Shown here: in pieces, positions 1 through 11,416 of the stretch
Numbering within the stretch: the first letter of the stretch is position 1
How the letters are laid out: every line of letters starts with the position of its first letter
NCBI GenBank assembly: GCA_049999805.1
Contig: JBNGIO010006035.1
Coordinates: 1-37,586, forward strand
Length of the DNA stretch: 37,586 nucleotides
Direction: 5' to 3'
From: Folioceros fuciformis
Taxonomy: Eukaryota > Anthocerotophyta > Anthocerotopsida > Anthocerotales
Notes under the pieces: model-generated
Database searches by the model: none
What the model saw: the letters and a program-made list of their open reading frames with translations, nothing else
What the model was told of the DNA's origin: nothing
Program-made: the position numbers and the translations under genes

Positions 1-1719
1 TCTCGTCCCCTCTCGTCCCTTGTCTTGGCTTCTCCTCTTCTGCATTCCACGTCCGACGTGATAGAATCCTCGTTTCGAACGCCATTAAAGCGGCAGGTTC
101 TAGAACGTGGCGAATCGCGCGCACCAGAGCTGTCGACTCCACCCTCTTCTTCCACCCCCAAAAGTATCAATAAAAAACCCCTCCTGCAAACAGCTCTCGG
201 GGCCGGACAGGCTCCTTCCCCGAGGCGATCATTCCGGTCTCCGGTCTCCGGTCTCCAGTCCCCGGTCCCCGGTCACCAGTCTCCGGTCTCCCGCCTCCTT
301 CACGGCCATCCGTGACGCATCCATGCTGGGTCAGGGGAGCGTGAATCCACGGCGTCGAGGAGGAGAATCGACGGACGGAGACCCACGAGCGCAAGAGAGA
401 TGAGAGCGATAGGAAGATAAGACGCATGGGGTCCATGCTGCGGGAACCGGGAACTTGGAAACCGGCGACCGGCGACCGGGGAGCGGGTGGCCTTCCTCCT
501 CGGGGGCAGCGCCGGCCTCGCTGCTTTTTTAAAAGCCTCCAGGCCTGCCAGGTGACTCCACTGATCGGCCGGCGCGAATCGCGATTCCAGTGGGAACGCG
601 CACCGATGCGGGAATAGGCTTTTCCGGCGCCGGCGAGCAGTTGGTGTTCCGACAGGGATCCCGGCCTGGGCCCGCCCGACTGCCACACGGGGACAGGACT
701 GGCCCGGCCCCTTTCTGCCCCGGATCTCAGCCTCCCCAACGTAACTTTATCACTTACCGCGCTCGGGTGACCTTGGCACGTAACTTACTCCACACACCAT
801 TTTCTCACAGGCACAAACTGGATTTAGATAACATACATATACGAAACCGTCATGTCATCCCGTTACATACTCAAACAAACAATTTGTTCGGATAACAGTG
901 ACGATGCTCATGTTTCTTCAGTCCATCCATCCATCCATCCACTCGTCCCTCAAGCTTAACGTGCAGGTCATCGTTCATGTAAAGGGTTTATGTGAAGGAG
1001 ATATAGATAACATATCCCGTAGTGGTACTCTTCCTCCTATAGTTGGTTGGTTGGTTCGCACATTTGCAACTTAATTAAATAACGGTAACAACAGTACCTA
1101 CAATTGTTGGTCCGTCCGTCCGCACTGCACTACCTTAACGTAACAGTTACGAAGCAAGTTGCACAGCGTTAAGGTCTTCGGTACTAGAAACCTTACGAGC
1201 AAAGAGATTGCTTCACCCAACAAGATCAATGGTACATGGAAACTTGTGATCGATGCAATGAGATCGCACTGCATGGTACTAGCAAAGCTTGAGAGCAACG
1301 GGATGGCACCGTGGCCGGCTGTTTGCTGTCAGTCAAGTCACAAGTACCCAGAAGGTTGTGAGCAAAGAAATCACATCTCCTAGCCCACGTCACAAGATTT
1401 TGTTTTATATATCCATGGCGCGGTAGCATGAACTTTTGGCGCCCACACCAACCTACCTCCATGTTACGCTGTCAGATGCGTCTTTGCTTTTGCAGAAGGT
1501 GGGCAGATCAGATTGGCTCAATCGTGGCCACATGATAGGTGCGTCATGGTGTCAGGCATCTCTATCCGGAACAGTATAGAAGTGGGTGCCTCACGATATC
1601 ACCTCACCTTATCGCTTTCCTTTCCCTTTCCTTTCCACACTTGTGTCATCACTCAATCTTTATTGATGCTACGTTGCGGGCATTATAAGGTTACTCTGCT
1701 TGTGGTGTAGCAAAGTGTA
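1..1719. other. GC-rich stretch without supportable gene
   Basis: I see no gene here. The long open frames around bases 167-739 (minus strand) are rich in Arg, Pro, Gly and Ser, overlap each other on both strands and show no family motif, as expected of GC-rich non-coding DNA. The stretch contains CCGGTC-type runs near 233-292, the complementary GACCGG-type runs near 438-490, a CCAT tetranucleotide run at 923-940 and a GGTT run near 1041. It may hold upstream sequence of a gene to the left, but nothing shows that directly. Confidence 0.5.
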
Positions 1720-1740
1720 GTACATTGTACATTGTACATT
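1720..1740. repeat. 7-bp tandem repeat (GTACATT)3
   Basis: Three perfect head-to-tail copies of the 7-base unit GTACATT. No coding context. It is the first of three small tandem repeats within about 200 bases. Confidence 0.9.
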
Positions 1741-1801
1741 GCACTGTGTTATGCTGCACTCTCGGGTGTCATATTTCAAACCTCACACGCGCTAAGCCTT
1801 A

Positions 1802-1857
1802 ATCACTCTAGGTCCAGCTCACCGGCCCTTGATCACTCTGGGTCCAGCTCACTGCCC
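1802..1857. repeat. 30-bp period tandem duplication
   Basis: Two near-identical copies begin ATCACTCTAGGTCCAGCTCA and ATCACTCTGGGTCCAGCTCA, 30 bases apart. They lie in non-coding DNA just before another tandem duplication at 1894-1931. Confidence 0.85.
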
Positions 1858-1893
1858 ATTTACGCACTGCACATGTGCAAGATCATGCAATCA

Positions 1894-1931
1894 GATTCCT
1901 TCGTGTAGGATGGATTCCTTCGTGTAGGATG
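1894..1931. repeat. Perfect 19-bp tandem duplication
   Basis: The unit GATTCCTTCGTGTAGGATG is repeated twice without mismatch or spacer. A perfect pair suggests recent slippage. Confidence 0.95.
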
Positions 1932-4771
1932 TTAGCATCCGCCTCACACCCATTACTGCTCTGAGAAAGGGAGCTAAGAGAGAGAGAGAGATCCGAGTGC
2001 AAGTGGAGTGTGGAATGAACCTCAAAGGGAGAGAGAGTTGTAAGTGTTGTATGGAATGAACTATTGCGTAGAAGAAGTAGCAGGTTGCATAGACTGTTCT
2101 TGACAAGTTAGCAAATCAAAGTAGGTGAGGAGGATGTTTAGTTGGGGGCAACATTGGGGGGCGCAGGTGCTGGTGCTGGCGGTGCTAATGCGTAACCGCC
2201 TGCCTGCAGAAAGCGGAGCCAGAAGACAGGCCTATCCAAGACTTGTGGAGTTTTATAATCGCTGGTCGGAGAAGCGAACCGGAAGAGAGTGAATTGAGCG
2301 TGGAGTCATGACCTCCTCCCTGCTCCCGCTCTTCGTAACCGCCAGCCCCAAATCGGTTAGGTGGCCGCTTGATTCTCTTCTCCCACGCACATTCCTTTTT
2401 CCTTCCCTTTTGCTTTGACTGCAGTCAAGCGGAGCCCGGGTATGGTGTGCATGGGCATGACGAGGGCATGCCATGACCACACATCCGCATGGCTCACATG
2501 CCTCATGCTGTGCGATGGCTTCTTGCATTTGACTCCGGCTTTGACCTGTTTGACTGGGTCACGCTTGTTTCTTCACTGATCCAATAAACAAAGGGGGAGG
2601 AGCCTAGGGGTGGTCCGGGTTCGGGCCCAGGTCCAGGGAGCTCTGGGACCCCCGGAGTCCGGGACTCTCAGACCTCACGCTCGCCCGCCTTTCTGGCCTG
2701 TACTTTCACTCAACTGGCTTTCGTATTAAACTATACAACTTGACTAGGCCAACGCAAGACACGGAGAATCAGCTCATACGAAAACAGACTCCTCCATCCC
2801 TCGCACGAGTTCATCATCGTTCCTTCTCCGCGAATGGGAGGCCATGCCAGGGAACAAACGGAAGCAGCTCACAAAGATCTGGTTTCACATTCGGGAAGGC
2901 TGTCGAAAACCCATCAGGATGGAGCAGAGCCCATGAAAATTCCCACCCAGAGTGGCTTCGGAACCGGCAGGTGGGGCAGCCCTTTCCTTCTGCAGAAGCC
3001 CATGGGGGCCTGGGGTCCGGCCAGGACCCCAGGTGTTACGCAAATGATAGAAGGCAGGCTTATTGCAGAGCAAAATGATGATGGATTATCGGAGAATTAT
3101 GATTGTGCTGGCGCCATTATGCAACTGATTATTCCCCGCGGGACTGGCTTGCTTTCGTCTTTGACTGTACTTGGCGGCCCAAGGCTATGATGGGGATGAG
3201 GATGGCATGGAGATGGATCTTTGATCTTGAGAGTTTGAACCTTCCTTGGCGAGAGTTAAATCTGGCGCAAAGTAACTGTTGCACGCAGCAGGTCCCACCA
3301 CCTGCCATCCCCCCCCTCCTCCGTTCCGTTCCACTGGCTTGCTTGCTTTGTGTGCTCCATCATCTGGATGGCCGGATCCTCGTTGGGAGGGGAGCTGGAA
3401 GGCGTGTAGATGTGGTGGTGGCTGTGTGCACCACCTCCTTTCGATGCTTGAGCAGATCGAGAGAGGAGGAGAAGAGCCCAACAAGAAACAAAAAAAGAGA
3501 AGACGAAGGAACGTTTGAACGTGATGCACATAGGAAGGAGATCCATGTAAGAAGGTGAAGGAGGAGGAAGAGGAGGAAGGAAGGGTTATGGTGTTCCAAG
3601 GGTGAGACATGTCTGGATATCCAATATGTTATGTACACACCGTTGTTTGGTTGGAGGAGGAGGAGGAGATATGGATTCCACCTAGCATTTTATGTATGTA
3701 TGTAGGCCCACATGTGTTGCCGCTTGTACGTTTGTTTCCACGCTGTACCAGCAGCAGCACCAAGAGCAACAACTTTATGGGTTATGAAGCTATGAAATTG
3801 GCCAACACCATCCAACACCCCAGTTGAGATTGGAGTTCCCACTCGAATGCAGTCCTTGCTGTCGGCAGCTTTGTTGATGGCATCCATCCATTCAAAGCCT
3901 TTGTTCTCAGGTTACAGGAGCTTGGGATGAGGAAGACGAAGAAAGGACGGGAATGAATGGTGACGACTGGAAGAGGGGGAGAACGGACGGAAAGAGTCGA
4001 GAGCGAATGGCAAAGCAAGTAATGCGAGTCTGCGAGGGAATCATGGGCGCGGCACTGAGAGCAGTGCGCACTGGAGGAGGGGGGGCGAGGGGGGGAGCGG
4101 GGTGGCGCGCGTGCCAGGGGGGAGTGATGCGTCGCCATCGCGAGGGGAGCACTGGCGGAGCTGCTTGAATGATGCTTGCAGGGCAGGCCCAGAGGGCCAG
4201 GCCTGGCTGGGCGGGGCAGCGGGAGTTGGTGAGAGTCCACACCGGGGCCCAGTGGCCCATGCCAGATCAAGTACCTGCTGCTGCCCTGCTGTCGCTCATG
4301 TGCTGCGCCTTGTAAGGAACAGGGCTGGGAATCAAACAGTACTTTAGCCCAGCTCGAACTTCTACTGGCCAGGCAAAGGTTAGATAAGTGTGGCGACCGC
4401 GCATGTTGGAGAAGAGGCTCCGGGCCGGGGCTGGAGCTGGGGCTGGGGCCCGGGCTTGGTCTCTGCCCCGGCATAACGACCTCAAATTTGGGGCGGACTA
4501 GGGAAAAAAAAACCACGAGTAGGCGACGGGAGGGTGGGACAGAGCCTGGTAGGGTAGGAAGCAAAGGAAACCCGGGTTGCTGCTGTACTTTGCTTGAAGC
4601 AGCATGGGGGTGTGTGACTGTGCGTATGTATGTACTTGGCAGGTTGGCAGTGCACACCGCCCAATCGTCAACCAGGGCTGCCTGGCCTCGCCCCATTTGA
4701 TACGCTAGTCGCATCCACACATAAGCCAGCTGCACTGCATTGCTGTGGATGTGATCAGCATCAAAAGCCAC
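1932..4771. other. No supportable gene; composition-driven open frames
   Basis: The only long frame is 329 codons on the minus strand (3782-4771). Its product is mostly Ser, Pro, Ala and His, has no recognisable domain and shares its length with other open frames on both strands, so I do not call it a gene. G-rich runs at about 4078-4110 and 4426-4458 could form G-quadruplexes. The interval also has purine-rich stretches (about 3555-3590 and 3650-3670) and a CT-rich stretch near 3300. Confidence 0.4.
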
Positions 4772-5010
4772 TAGGATTCTCCACCGCCCACAACGAGAAT
4801 AGACCAGACCTTTGCTGCACGCATCACCATCGGCGATGCATGCAGCAAGGTGAAGTGAAATGTGGAACCCACAAACCTCAGCACCGGCGCTGGCGTGTTA
4901 TGGATGCACTCTGGAATTAGCATTCAAAACTCACTAAGATTGTCCACCGCCCACAACCAGAATCGAGGGCTGAGCCCGCCGAGGATGTGACCAGGTGAGA
5001 TGTGGACAAT
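4772..5010. repeat. Diverged direct duplication, period about 165 bp
   Basis: The segment at about 4772-4865 (TCCACCGCCCACAACGAGAA, later GTGAAGTGAAATGTGGA) recurs in shortened form at about 4938-5010 (TCCACCGCCCACAACCAGAA, later CAGGTGAGATGTGGACAA). The copies have diverged by substitutions and a deletion. A TGCATGCATCACCATC-like motif also recurs, near 4820 and 5045. No coding potential is evident. Confidence 0.6.
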
Positions 5011-6346
5011 TTGTGTACCTCTTGGACAGGCCGGTGATCATGCTGCATGCATCACCATCTGTGATGTTGAGGCATCTATCTATATTGGGTATCGGCCACA
5101 AGCTTCCGCTGAAGCCTGCTGCTCCTGCTTCTGCTTGTGCTTCTCCTGCTGCGGCTGGGATGCATGTGGTCGGAGGGGGAGCAGTCAGAAAGAAGTGGGT
5201 CGTACCCCGTCGTCCTGAAGGGAGCGTGGCTCCACCCCCCAACTCCTGGACGCGATTCCAGCTGCAGGGTCCCGGGGATCCAGATTTCAGATCCCCGCCT
5301 CTCACGACCCACAGCAGGCTGCGGAGGAAAGTAGGGGGAAAACCCTATTGGTGGGCGATAGGGCTGCCCCCCCACTGGGACTGGGCCCTTTTCCGGTGGG
5401 CCGCCGATAGCGTTCCAACAGAAGTAGAAGCAGAAGGAGAAGCCACAGCCTGCCTCCCTGACTGCTCCAGACATTACTTCATATAATATACTGTGCATGG
5501 ATGGATATTCGGTGCGAAGGCGAATGCGAATGCGAGGGCAAGGGGAGGGAGTTCAAAATACTTGTGCTTGCAGAAGCAACAGCAGCAGCATCAGCTGCAG
5601 CACAGGGTGGGGATGTGGATGTGCATGGCTGGTGGATGATGATTGGCGCGTCTTAATAATGGGTGGATTTAAGAAGGCGCATTGATGGCCATGTTACCCA
5701 GCTCCAACCCCATATCAGAGGAATCTGTCCCATTTATGGGCCATGCAACAGCCTTCCATGAACGTGAAGCAGATGAATCGAAAGAGCGAACGTCGCCTTA
5801 ACCTACTTTATTCCCTTCTCCTCCCTTCCACCCCTCGCTTTTCCTTTTAGCCGCTCCACGTGCTAGTTGCGTATGCGCCACACTTTTTGTGGGCGGTTCA
5901 AGGGTTTTCGTGGGCAGTTGGAATTTTTATCCCTTCTGCCCCTTTTAGGTTTCCAGACCTTGCCACGAGTAATATATGAAAAGGATTTCAAAATTACCAG
6001 TGTCTGACTGCAGTCTCACAGACAAGACACGAGAAAAGAAAGCAAGGTCTGGGTGACGCTTGCGATACTAGTGAGTTGAGGCAATGATCCGGGTGCCGCG
6101 CTGTGCTATGCTATGCTGTGCGAGAGCCTCACATGAGGCGGTCGCAAAATCCCAACTGCAACTCGCCATGAGTAGACAGGAGGAGGACACAAGGCCATCA
6201 ATGGCCGACCTCGTCCTCCCTCCGCCGAAAGCAGCGTCCTCCCCCAAAAACACTCCCAACCGAAAGACATAACATGGCGTACAGTGAACACGACTGCAGG
6301 GAGACAGGCGCTGCTGGGCGCCTCCCAGCACATCTGTGACTGCCAA
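5011..6346. other. Intergenic DNA and 3' flank of the oxygenase gene
   Basis: I find no gene here. The part nearest 6346 lies just downstream of the oxygenase stop codon on the minus strand and should contain its 3' untranslated region. A CAG-rich run sits near 5575-5600. The remaining open frames are short, overlap on both strands and have no recognisable motif. Confidence 0.45.
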
Positions 6347-9236
6347 TCACATGTAGTGGTCGGAGATCGTCCTTTCGGAAAAGTCCCCGAAGTTGAGCAC
6401 ATTAGACGCTTGTTCTGGAGCCTGAACAGGGAGAGACTTGAGTCAGTGCAGAGCTGTGGGATCCGAGATGGGGAAGGTGCGAGAAGGAGGGAAGCTGGCT
6501 GTGAGCTAACCCAGGATTTGATGTTAGAAACGTACTTGGTCTTGTCCTCGGAGATGTGGGGGTTGCATTGGTTCGTCCCTGCTCGGTGCCATCGTCTCGG
6601 GTTACTTGGACGCTGCCAACACCCCCCCAAAAAAAAAAAAACAAAACTGTTGGGCACAAAACGCAAGGGCACGGAGAGCCTTATACCATTGAGGCTGCAA
6701 GAAAAGGGCAAACGTGTTTCGAGATACTCCAGCAGCCAGCTCCCCGTGAGCAGCCTGTGTTCAGTAAAATGGCTGTCATCAACGACCCACGTAATCTCTG
6801 AATGATCGCAGAAGAGCAAGACTGTGGAACACATGCTAACCTTGACACAATGTGGAGTTGCATGATACAGGCCGCCAGACAGGACCTCTGTCGCTTCACC
6901 CATCTGGAACGCTATGTCATTCTTCCCGTACTCAGCCTGCATTGAACGCTTACAAGATGCTTCAGAGAGAGATCAAGACGCAGTGGCGACCAACACGCCG
7001 ACTCGAGGTTGTTACCAGGCTTTTGCACGCAGCATCTTAAGCAAACATAGTATGCCGGCACGCTTGCATCTTGGCACAGCAAGAGAGGCTGCCGACACAC
7101 ACTGTCAGCTGTAAACATCACCTACAGCTACTCACAATGAGGTGCAATCCTTCTCAAATTCTAAGATGGCCAACAAGTAAAAGCATGTCAACCTTCACAA
7201 TGTTTCCAGCTGCGTTCTTTACGTAAAGACCAGCTTCTGCATCTGGACAAGGTACTTCCAGCCCCTCCTTTGTGTAAAGTGCACAGGTAAGGCCTGCATG
7301 TAATTACCCGGCTTCATGATCAAACACAAAGTTGTCGCATTTTTGACACAACTTATCCAGCGCAGGCTAAGGCATACATGGCTACATTGAAGAAAACACC
7401 AACGAAACAGCTTTCTGCTGAGGTTTTAACCCCACATTTCCTGACACACCAAGGGCAAGCTCTCAATAAGTTTAACGCAAATTAGACTCCTAGAGATCAC
7501 AAAGAGCACTCCATCACAAGGCATACATGAACACCTGTAAGAGAACCATGATCGACATGCCATCCACACCAGGAAGAGATTCGCTCAAGGCTTCGTGCAC
7601 CCGCACTATACAGATTATACAAGCAAAGTGAGTCCACATATCAAAGAAGAAAGAAAGATCTTTTCACAGCAAAAAGTGTTGTACTTGAGACGAGTACACA
7701 CAATTCACACAATTGCATAATGCAGGATATTGTGTGATACCTAGAAGGAGCTGGGAAATAATGCAGCAGCCTGCCTTTGTGACACCGAGACTGTTGTAAA
7801 GACCTTTGAAGGTACCAATGCTGCTCACGTGGGTTCCTTTGTGAAACTGCAAGTCATAAAATGAAATGACTTACTTCAGTGCTGCTCACAAAGATGGTCT
7901 CAACTAAGATTTCATCAAAGAGATGCTTACAATACTTGTCACAATGATACGCCAGCTGCAGCCCCACATCAAAGATGAGCCTCCCAGCTTGCTTAAATGC
8001 TGCAATCATGGAGATTGGTGTAAACCGCAAGCAAATGTACGACAGCCAAAGCGATAGCAGTACTGTAGAGTTTATACTTGACTCAAGTTCAGGAAGTCGA
8101 GACTTTGGCCACAGATTTGGTCTGCAGTACGAAGGATATCTGCACAGGGAAAGGGCTGTCAGTCGGGGGGTTTAAAGTCAAGCTACCTGTAAACGCTACA
8201 TTCATTCCTCACATCTCACAAACGTGATGCAAGACACAGCACACCTGGATGACGCAGTTATCAAGCCAAAATTGTACCACCACAGAGGAAACACCTCAAC
8301 AAAACGAGCCACGGAAACCGCAAAACATACTTCACCTCTTCTTAAGATGTTCATCTTTGGTAGGTTCGTCTAGAAGTGGATTTGCATAGAATGATCCTTT
8401 CAAAATATCTGTGGGCAAAATGCACAACACCTTGACATCCAACACATCTGATCACAAGCTCCTAAGCTGATACAGTGGAATGAAGCGGCAGTTCAACCGG
8501 TCTTGAGAGGAATCAAGAACACTGCACATACCAGGTCGGCCAGACTCCAAGATCTCCTTGCCATGACTCCATCCAAAAGAGTACCTGCAAAAACCACGTG
8601 TTACGCCGAGCCCGAACAGCCGAGAAACTGTCGAACAGGTCTATTGGACACCGTTGTCTCCTTCCTGAGTTTCCGATGAGATTTTCTTTCCGTAGGGCAA
8701 GAGTCCACACACCTGCTGTCCGGGTCTTCTAGCTGCCTTTTCTCCTCCTCTGGAAGGGAAGCGACACTGCCACGATTCCAAACAGCTATACCATCGATTC
8801 AACAGAAATAACAGGAATGGCAAAGAAGAAAAAGTGCAGTTACCTACCGTTCGGCCAGTAATAGCAACCTGCTTCGCAATTCAGGGTATCCGGGGACCTG
8901 CAAGCGGACGCATCTCGTACTGTCAACCCCAAGGCTCCGTCCCCTCCTTCAAGTAAGACCTCCGGAGTGTGGAGTTACTTCTGAGACAGCGATGATGCCC
9001 AAACCACTCCGGCCAAATCCCTGCTCCAGCTTCTCTGAAAGATCGATTTCTTTGCTCTGCAATAGGAACCCTAGTCAAGTTGCAAGCTAGCATGTGTGCC
9101 TAAGTCGAGCCGGCTATCGAACCAGGCAATTTGAATAATATTCTTGCATTTCGCTGCCTCACAGCCAGGAAGAAGTACACACCAACAGACGGCTGTAGTT
9201 GATGGTCACAACAGGCCCCGCTCCAAAGGATGCCAT
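6347..9236 (-). CDS. 2-oxoglutarate/Fe(II)-dependent oxygenase, isopenicillin N synthase-like (15 exons)
   Basis: Exons on the minus strand are 9236-9183, 9056-8979, 8897-8848, 8766-8713, 8584-8532, 8408-8336, 8139-8078, 7999-7875, 7790-7741, 7605-7535, 7293-7193, 6936-6841, 6754-6687, 6578-6536 and 6421-6347. They join in phase to 350 residues, usual for this family. The iron ligands appear to be H216 and D218 (WHVDHGSLTG) and H286 (GGLYHATPHCV). R301 in VSRNTFALF is the expected 2-oxoglutarate arginine (R-x-S/T). The N-terminal half has GFGRSGLGIIAVSEVPGYPE and YSFGWSHGKE, which I recall from an uncharacterised plant and fungal branch (UPF0676-like) rather than from hormone-biosynthesis enzymes. 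The substrate is unknown and the enzyme is probably cytosolic, as no targeting signal is visible. It is head to head with RRP45 and probably shares its promoter. Confidence 0.92.
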
Positions 9237-9355
9237 CGAACACGGTATCCGCACGACAAATACAGACAAAAGTGAGGAACGAAATTTAATGGTCCATACG
9301 CGTGAGGCCACAATAACTTGCAGCTGAACCCCGAGAAACCTGAGTCGGCGGAGGG
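9237..9355. promoter_or_regulatory. Putative bidirectional promoter between oxygenase and RRP45
   Basis: Only 119 bases separate the two divergent start codons (ATG at 9236 on the minus strand and at 9356 on the plus strand). The interval must therefore hold both 5' untranslated regions and a shared core promoter, unless transcription starts inside the neighbouring gene. I see no convincing TATA box. The assignment is inferred from geometry. Confidence 0.6.
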
Positions 9356-11416
9356 ATGGGGACCATCTCTCTCAACGAGAAGAGCTTCATCCAGGCAGCA
9401 CTGCTTGCAGAGCAGCGTATTGATGGCCGTGGCCTCTTTGATTTGCGGCCTCCTGTCATCGGATTTGCCAGGTACTTAACTGATCTATTTCAGTGCAGAG
9501 ATTCCACCAGCAGGTTTGCTCATCCACTGACGGCTTGGTTCTTTCAGAGAGGATGGTGCAGTGGAAGTTCAGCAAGGTGAAACGAGGATTGTGGCAGTGG
9601 CAAGTGGGCAGCTAGAAGCACCCTATCCCGACCGGCCAAATGAAGGTTCACTGGCTATCTTCACGGAATTTTCACCCATGGCTGATCCTTCGTTTGAGCC
9701 TGGACGACCAGGGGAACTAGCAGTGGAGCTTGGCCGAATCGTGGACCGAGGTCTACGGTAACCAAGCTCGTACTCTGTGTGAAAACAGCAGGGATTCCAT
9801 CCTCCAATAGCTGAGATGTTAGTGTGGTTTTTATGCAGGGAGAGCAAGGCGGTGGATACAGAGGCTTTGTGTGTTGTGGCAGGCAAAGCAGTCTGGGCAA
9901 TTCGGTTGGATTTGCATATTCTGGATAATGGGGGGTACGTATTTTACTGACCATCTTGTTGTGGTCTTTTGCAGAATTGAGTCGTTGCAGCTCTTTGTTG
10001 GTCTACATGAACAACCTTGCTCTTTCCTTGTTGTGTTGTCAGGAATCTGGTGGATGTTGCCAACGTTGCAGCTTTAGCTGCCCTTCTTTCCTTCCGCCGG
10101 CCTGAATGTGGCCTTGGTGGCCCTGATGGCCAGGAAGTTGTTGTCTATCCACCGGAGGTTCAATTCCTGTATTTCCTGCTGTTGACTTGGTCCTTGAATT
10201 TTATACATCTTCCTCACACGGGTGTCCTTGGCAGGTGCGAGAACCTATTCCCTTGAGCATTCATCATCTTCCAATTGCTGTTACTTTTGCCTTCTTTGGA
10301 GATGGCGAGCTCTTGGTGAGTGATTATGTGTCTCCTTTCATCGAATGTAACTTCTCTGAAAATCGCAAGGGGTGTGTGCATACATTTATGGTGTTAAATT
10401 CTGTTGGCAGGTCGTGGATCCTGGCTTGAAAGAGGAAGCAATTATGAGAGGACGGTTAACTGTTACGGCTAATGCACATGGGGAGATTTGTGCAATTCAG
10501 AAAGGTGGAGGTGTGGGAGTGAGCACCAGTGAAGTCATGCGTTGCGTACGGATCGCCTCAGCTAAAGCAGTTGAGGTTACAGATATTTTGCGAAAAGCGG
10601 TACGTGGTTTAGTGCCGTCCTTGAGCATGCATGCATTTGCGAAAGGCTCTTTGCAGAGAAGGAAAGCTCATGGCTTCCATGATGTATGTGATGCAGGTTG
10701 ACGCGCACGAGATTGAAAGGACTCAAAGGAAACTTCGAAGGCATAGGAAAGTCGAGGTGCAAACAGACTCCCTAGTTCTGAATCAGTCGTCTATGAAAGA
10801 CGTGGAAATGCTGGACGGAGCCGGGAGTGCCGTTTCACAAGAGCAGAAACTGGTGTTGACTTGCAAGGAGATAATCAAGTCTAGGGGAGGGGATGAATCT
10901 ATCGCTGAATTGGACGATGAGCTTGGCACTAGTGACAGCGAGGAAGAAGACGTAGAAGTGAAAAAAGCTGTTATTGGGAGGCCAAAGAAGAAGACGAAGC
11001 TTGAAAGCAGCAAGCAGGGGTCTAAGAGGGAGAGCCTCGCCATGTCTCAAGAAGCTCGGCCATTGGGTACACAACCAAGTCTCTGGAATGCCCCAGCTTT
11101 GGATGCTGCAGATGCAAAGGCAGCCAGTGAGGTAGACGAGCTGCTCAAAAGCATCAGTGCCAAGACTCCAGCTACAAGAGTTTCCTCCAGTTTGTCAGGT
11201 GTTTCTGTGGGAAGGGGCGTAGAGGCAGCTGCTGCTGTGTATGCTGACATTGACCTCGAGCAGAGAGCTCATCAACACTCTCGGCCCTTGGGTCCGGTCT
11301 TTCCAATTTTAGGGTCTGCACCAGAAGGGAAGGAGTTGACATCCAATGTAGCTGCCACAGATGTTGGCAAGAAGGACAATAAGAGGAAGAAACCTCGGGG
11401 ATCCCATAATTCGTGA
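9356..11416 (+). CDS. RRP45: Exosome complex component RRP45 (EXOSC9-like, RNase PH family), 7 exons
   Basis: Exons are 9356-9471, 9548-9757, 9839-9934, 10043-10157, 10235-10315, 10411-10599 and 10697-11416, joining in phase to 508 residues. The N-terminus has SFIQAALLAEQRIDGRG. Exon 2 has PYPDRPNEGSL, FTEFSPMADPSFEPGRPGE and ELGRIVDRGLRE; exon 4 has VDVANVAALAALLSFRRPE; exon 5 has IHHLPIAVTFAFF. Together these form the two RNase PH subdomains of RRP45. The subunit belongs to the six-membered exosome ring, which in eukaryotes mainly binds and threads RNA for nuclear and cytoplasmic 3'-5' decay. In Arabidopsis the RRP45B copy is CER7, which affects wax synthesis. The last exon encodes a long, probably disordered tail with an acidic SDSEEEDVE stretch (about 348-356) and basic clusters (PKKKTK about 365, and KRKKPR near the end) that could act as nuclear signals. 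Confidence 0.95.

Noticed and set aside
167-739. 190-codon minus-strand frame
   Set aside because: Arg/Pro/Gly-rich with repetitive GDRGPGTGD stretches derived from the CCGGTC repeat; no domain.
3782-4771. 329-codon open frame on the minus strand
   Set aside because: Low-complexity Ser/Pro/Ala/His product, no motif, overlapping open frames on both strands in GC-rich DNA; best explained by base composition.
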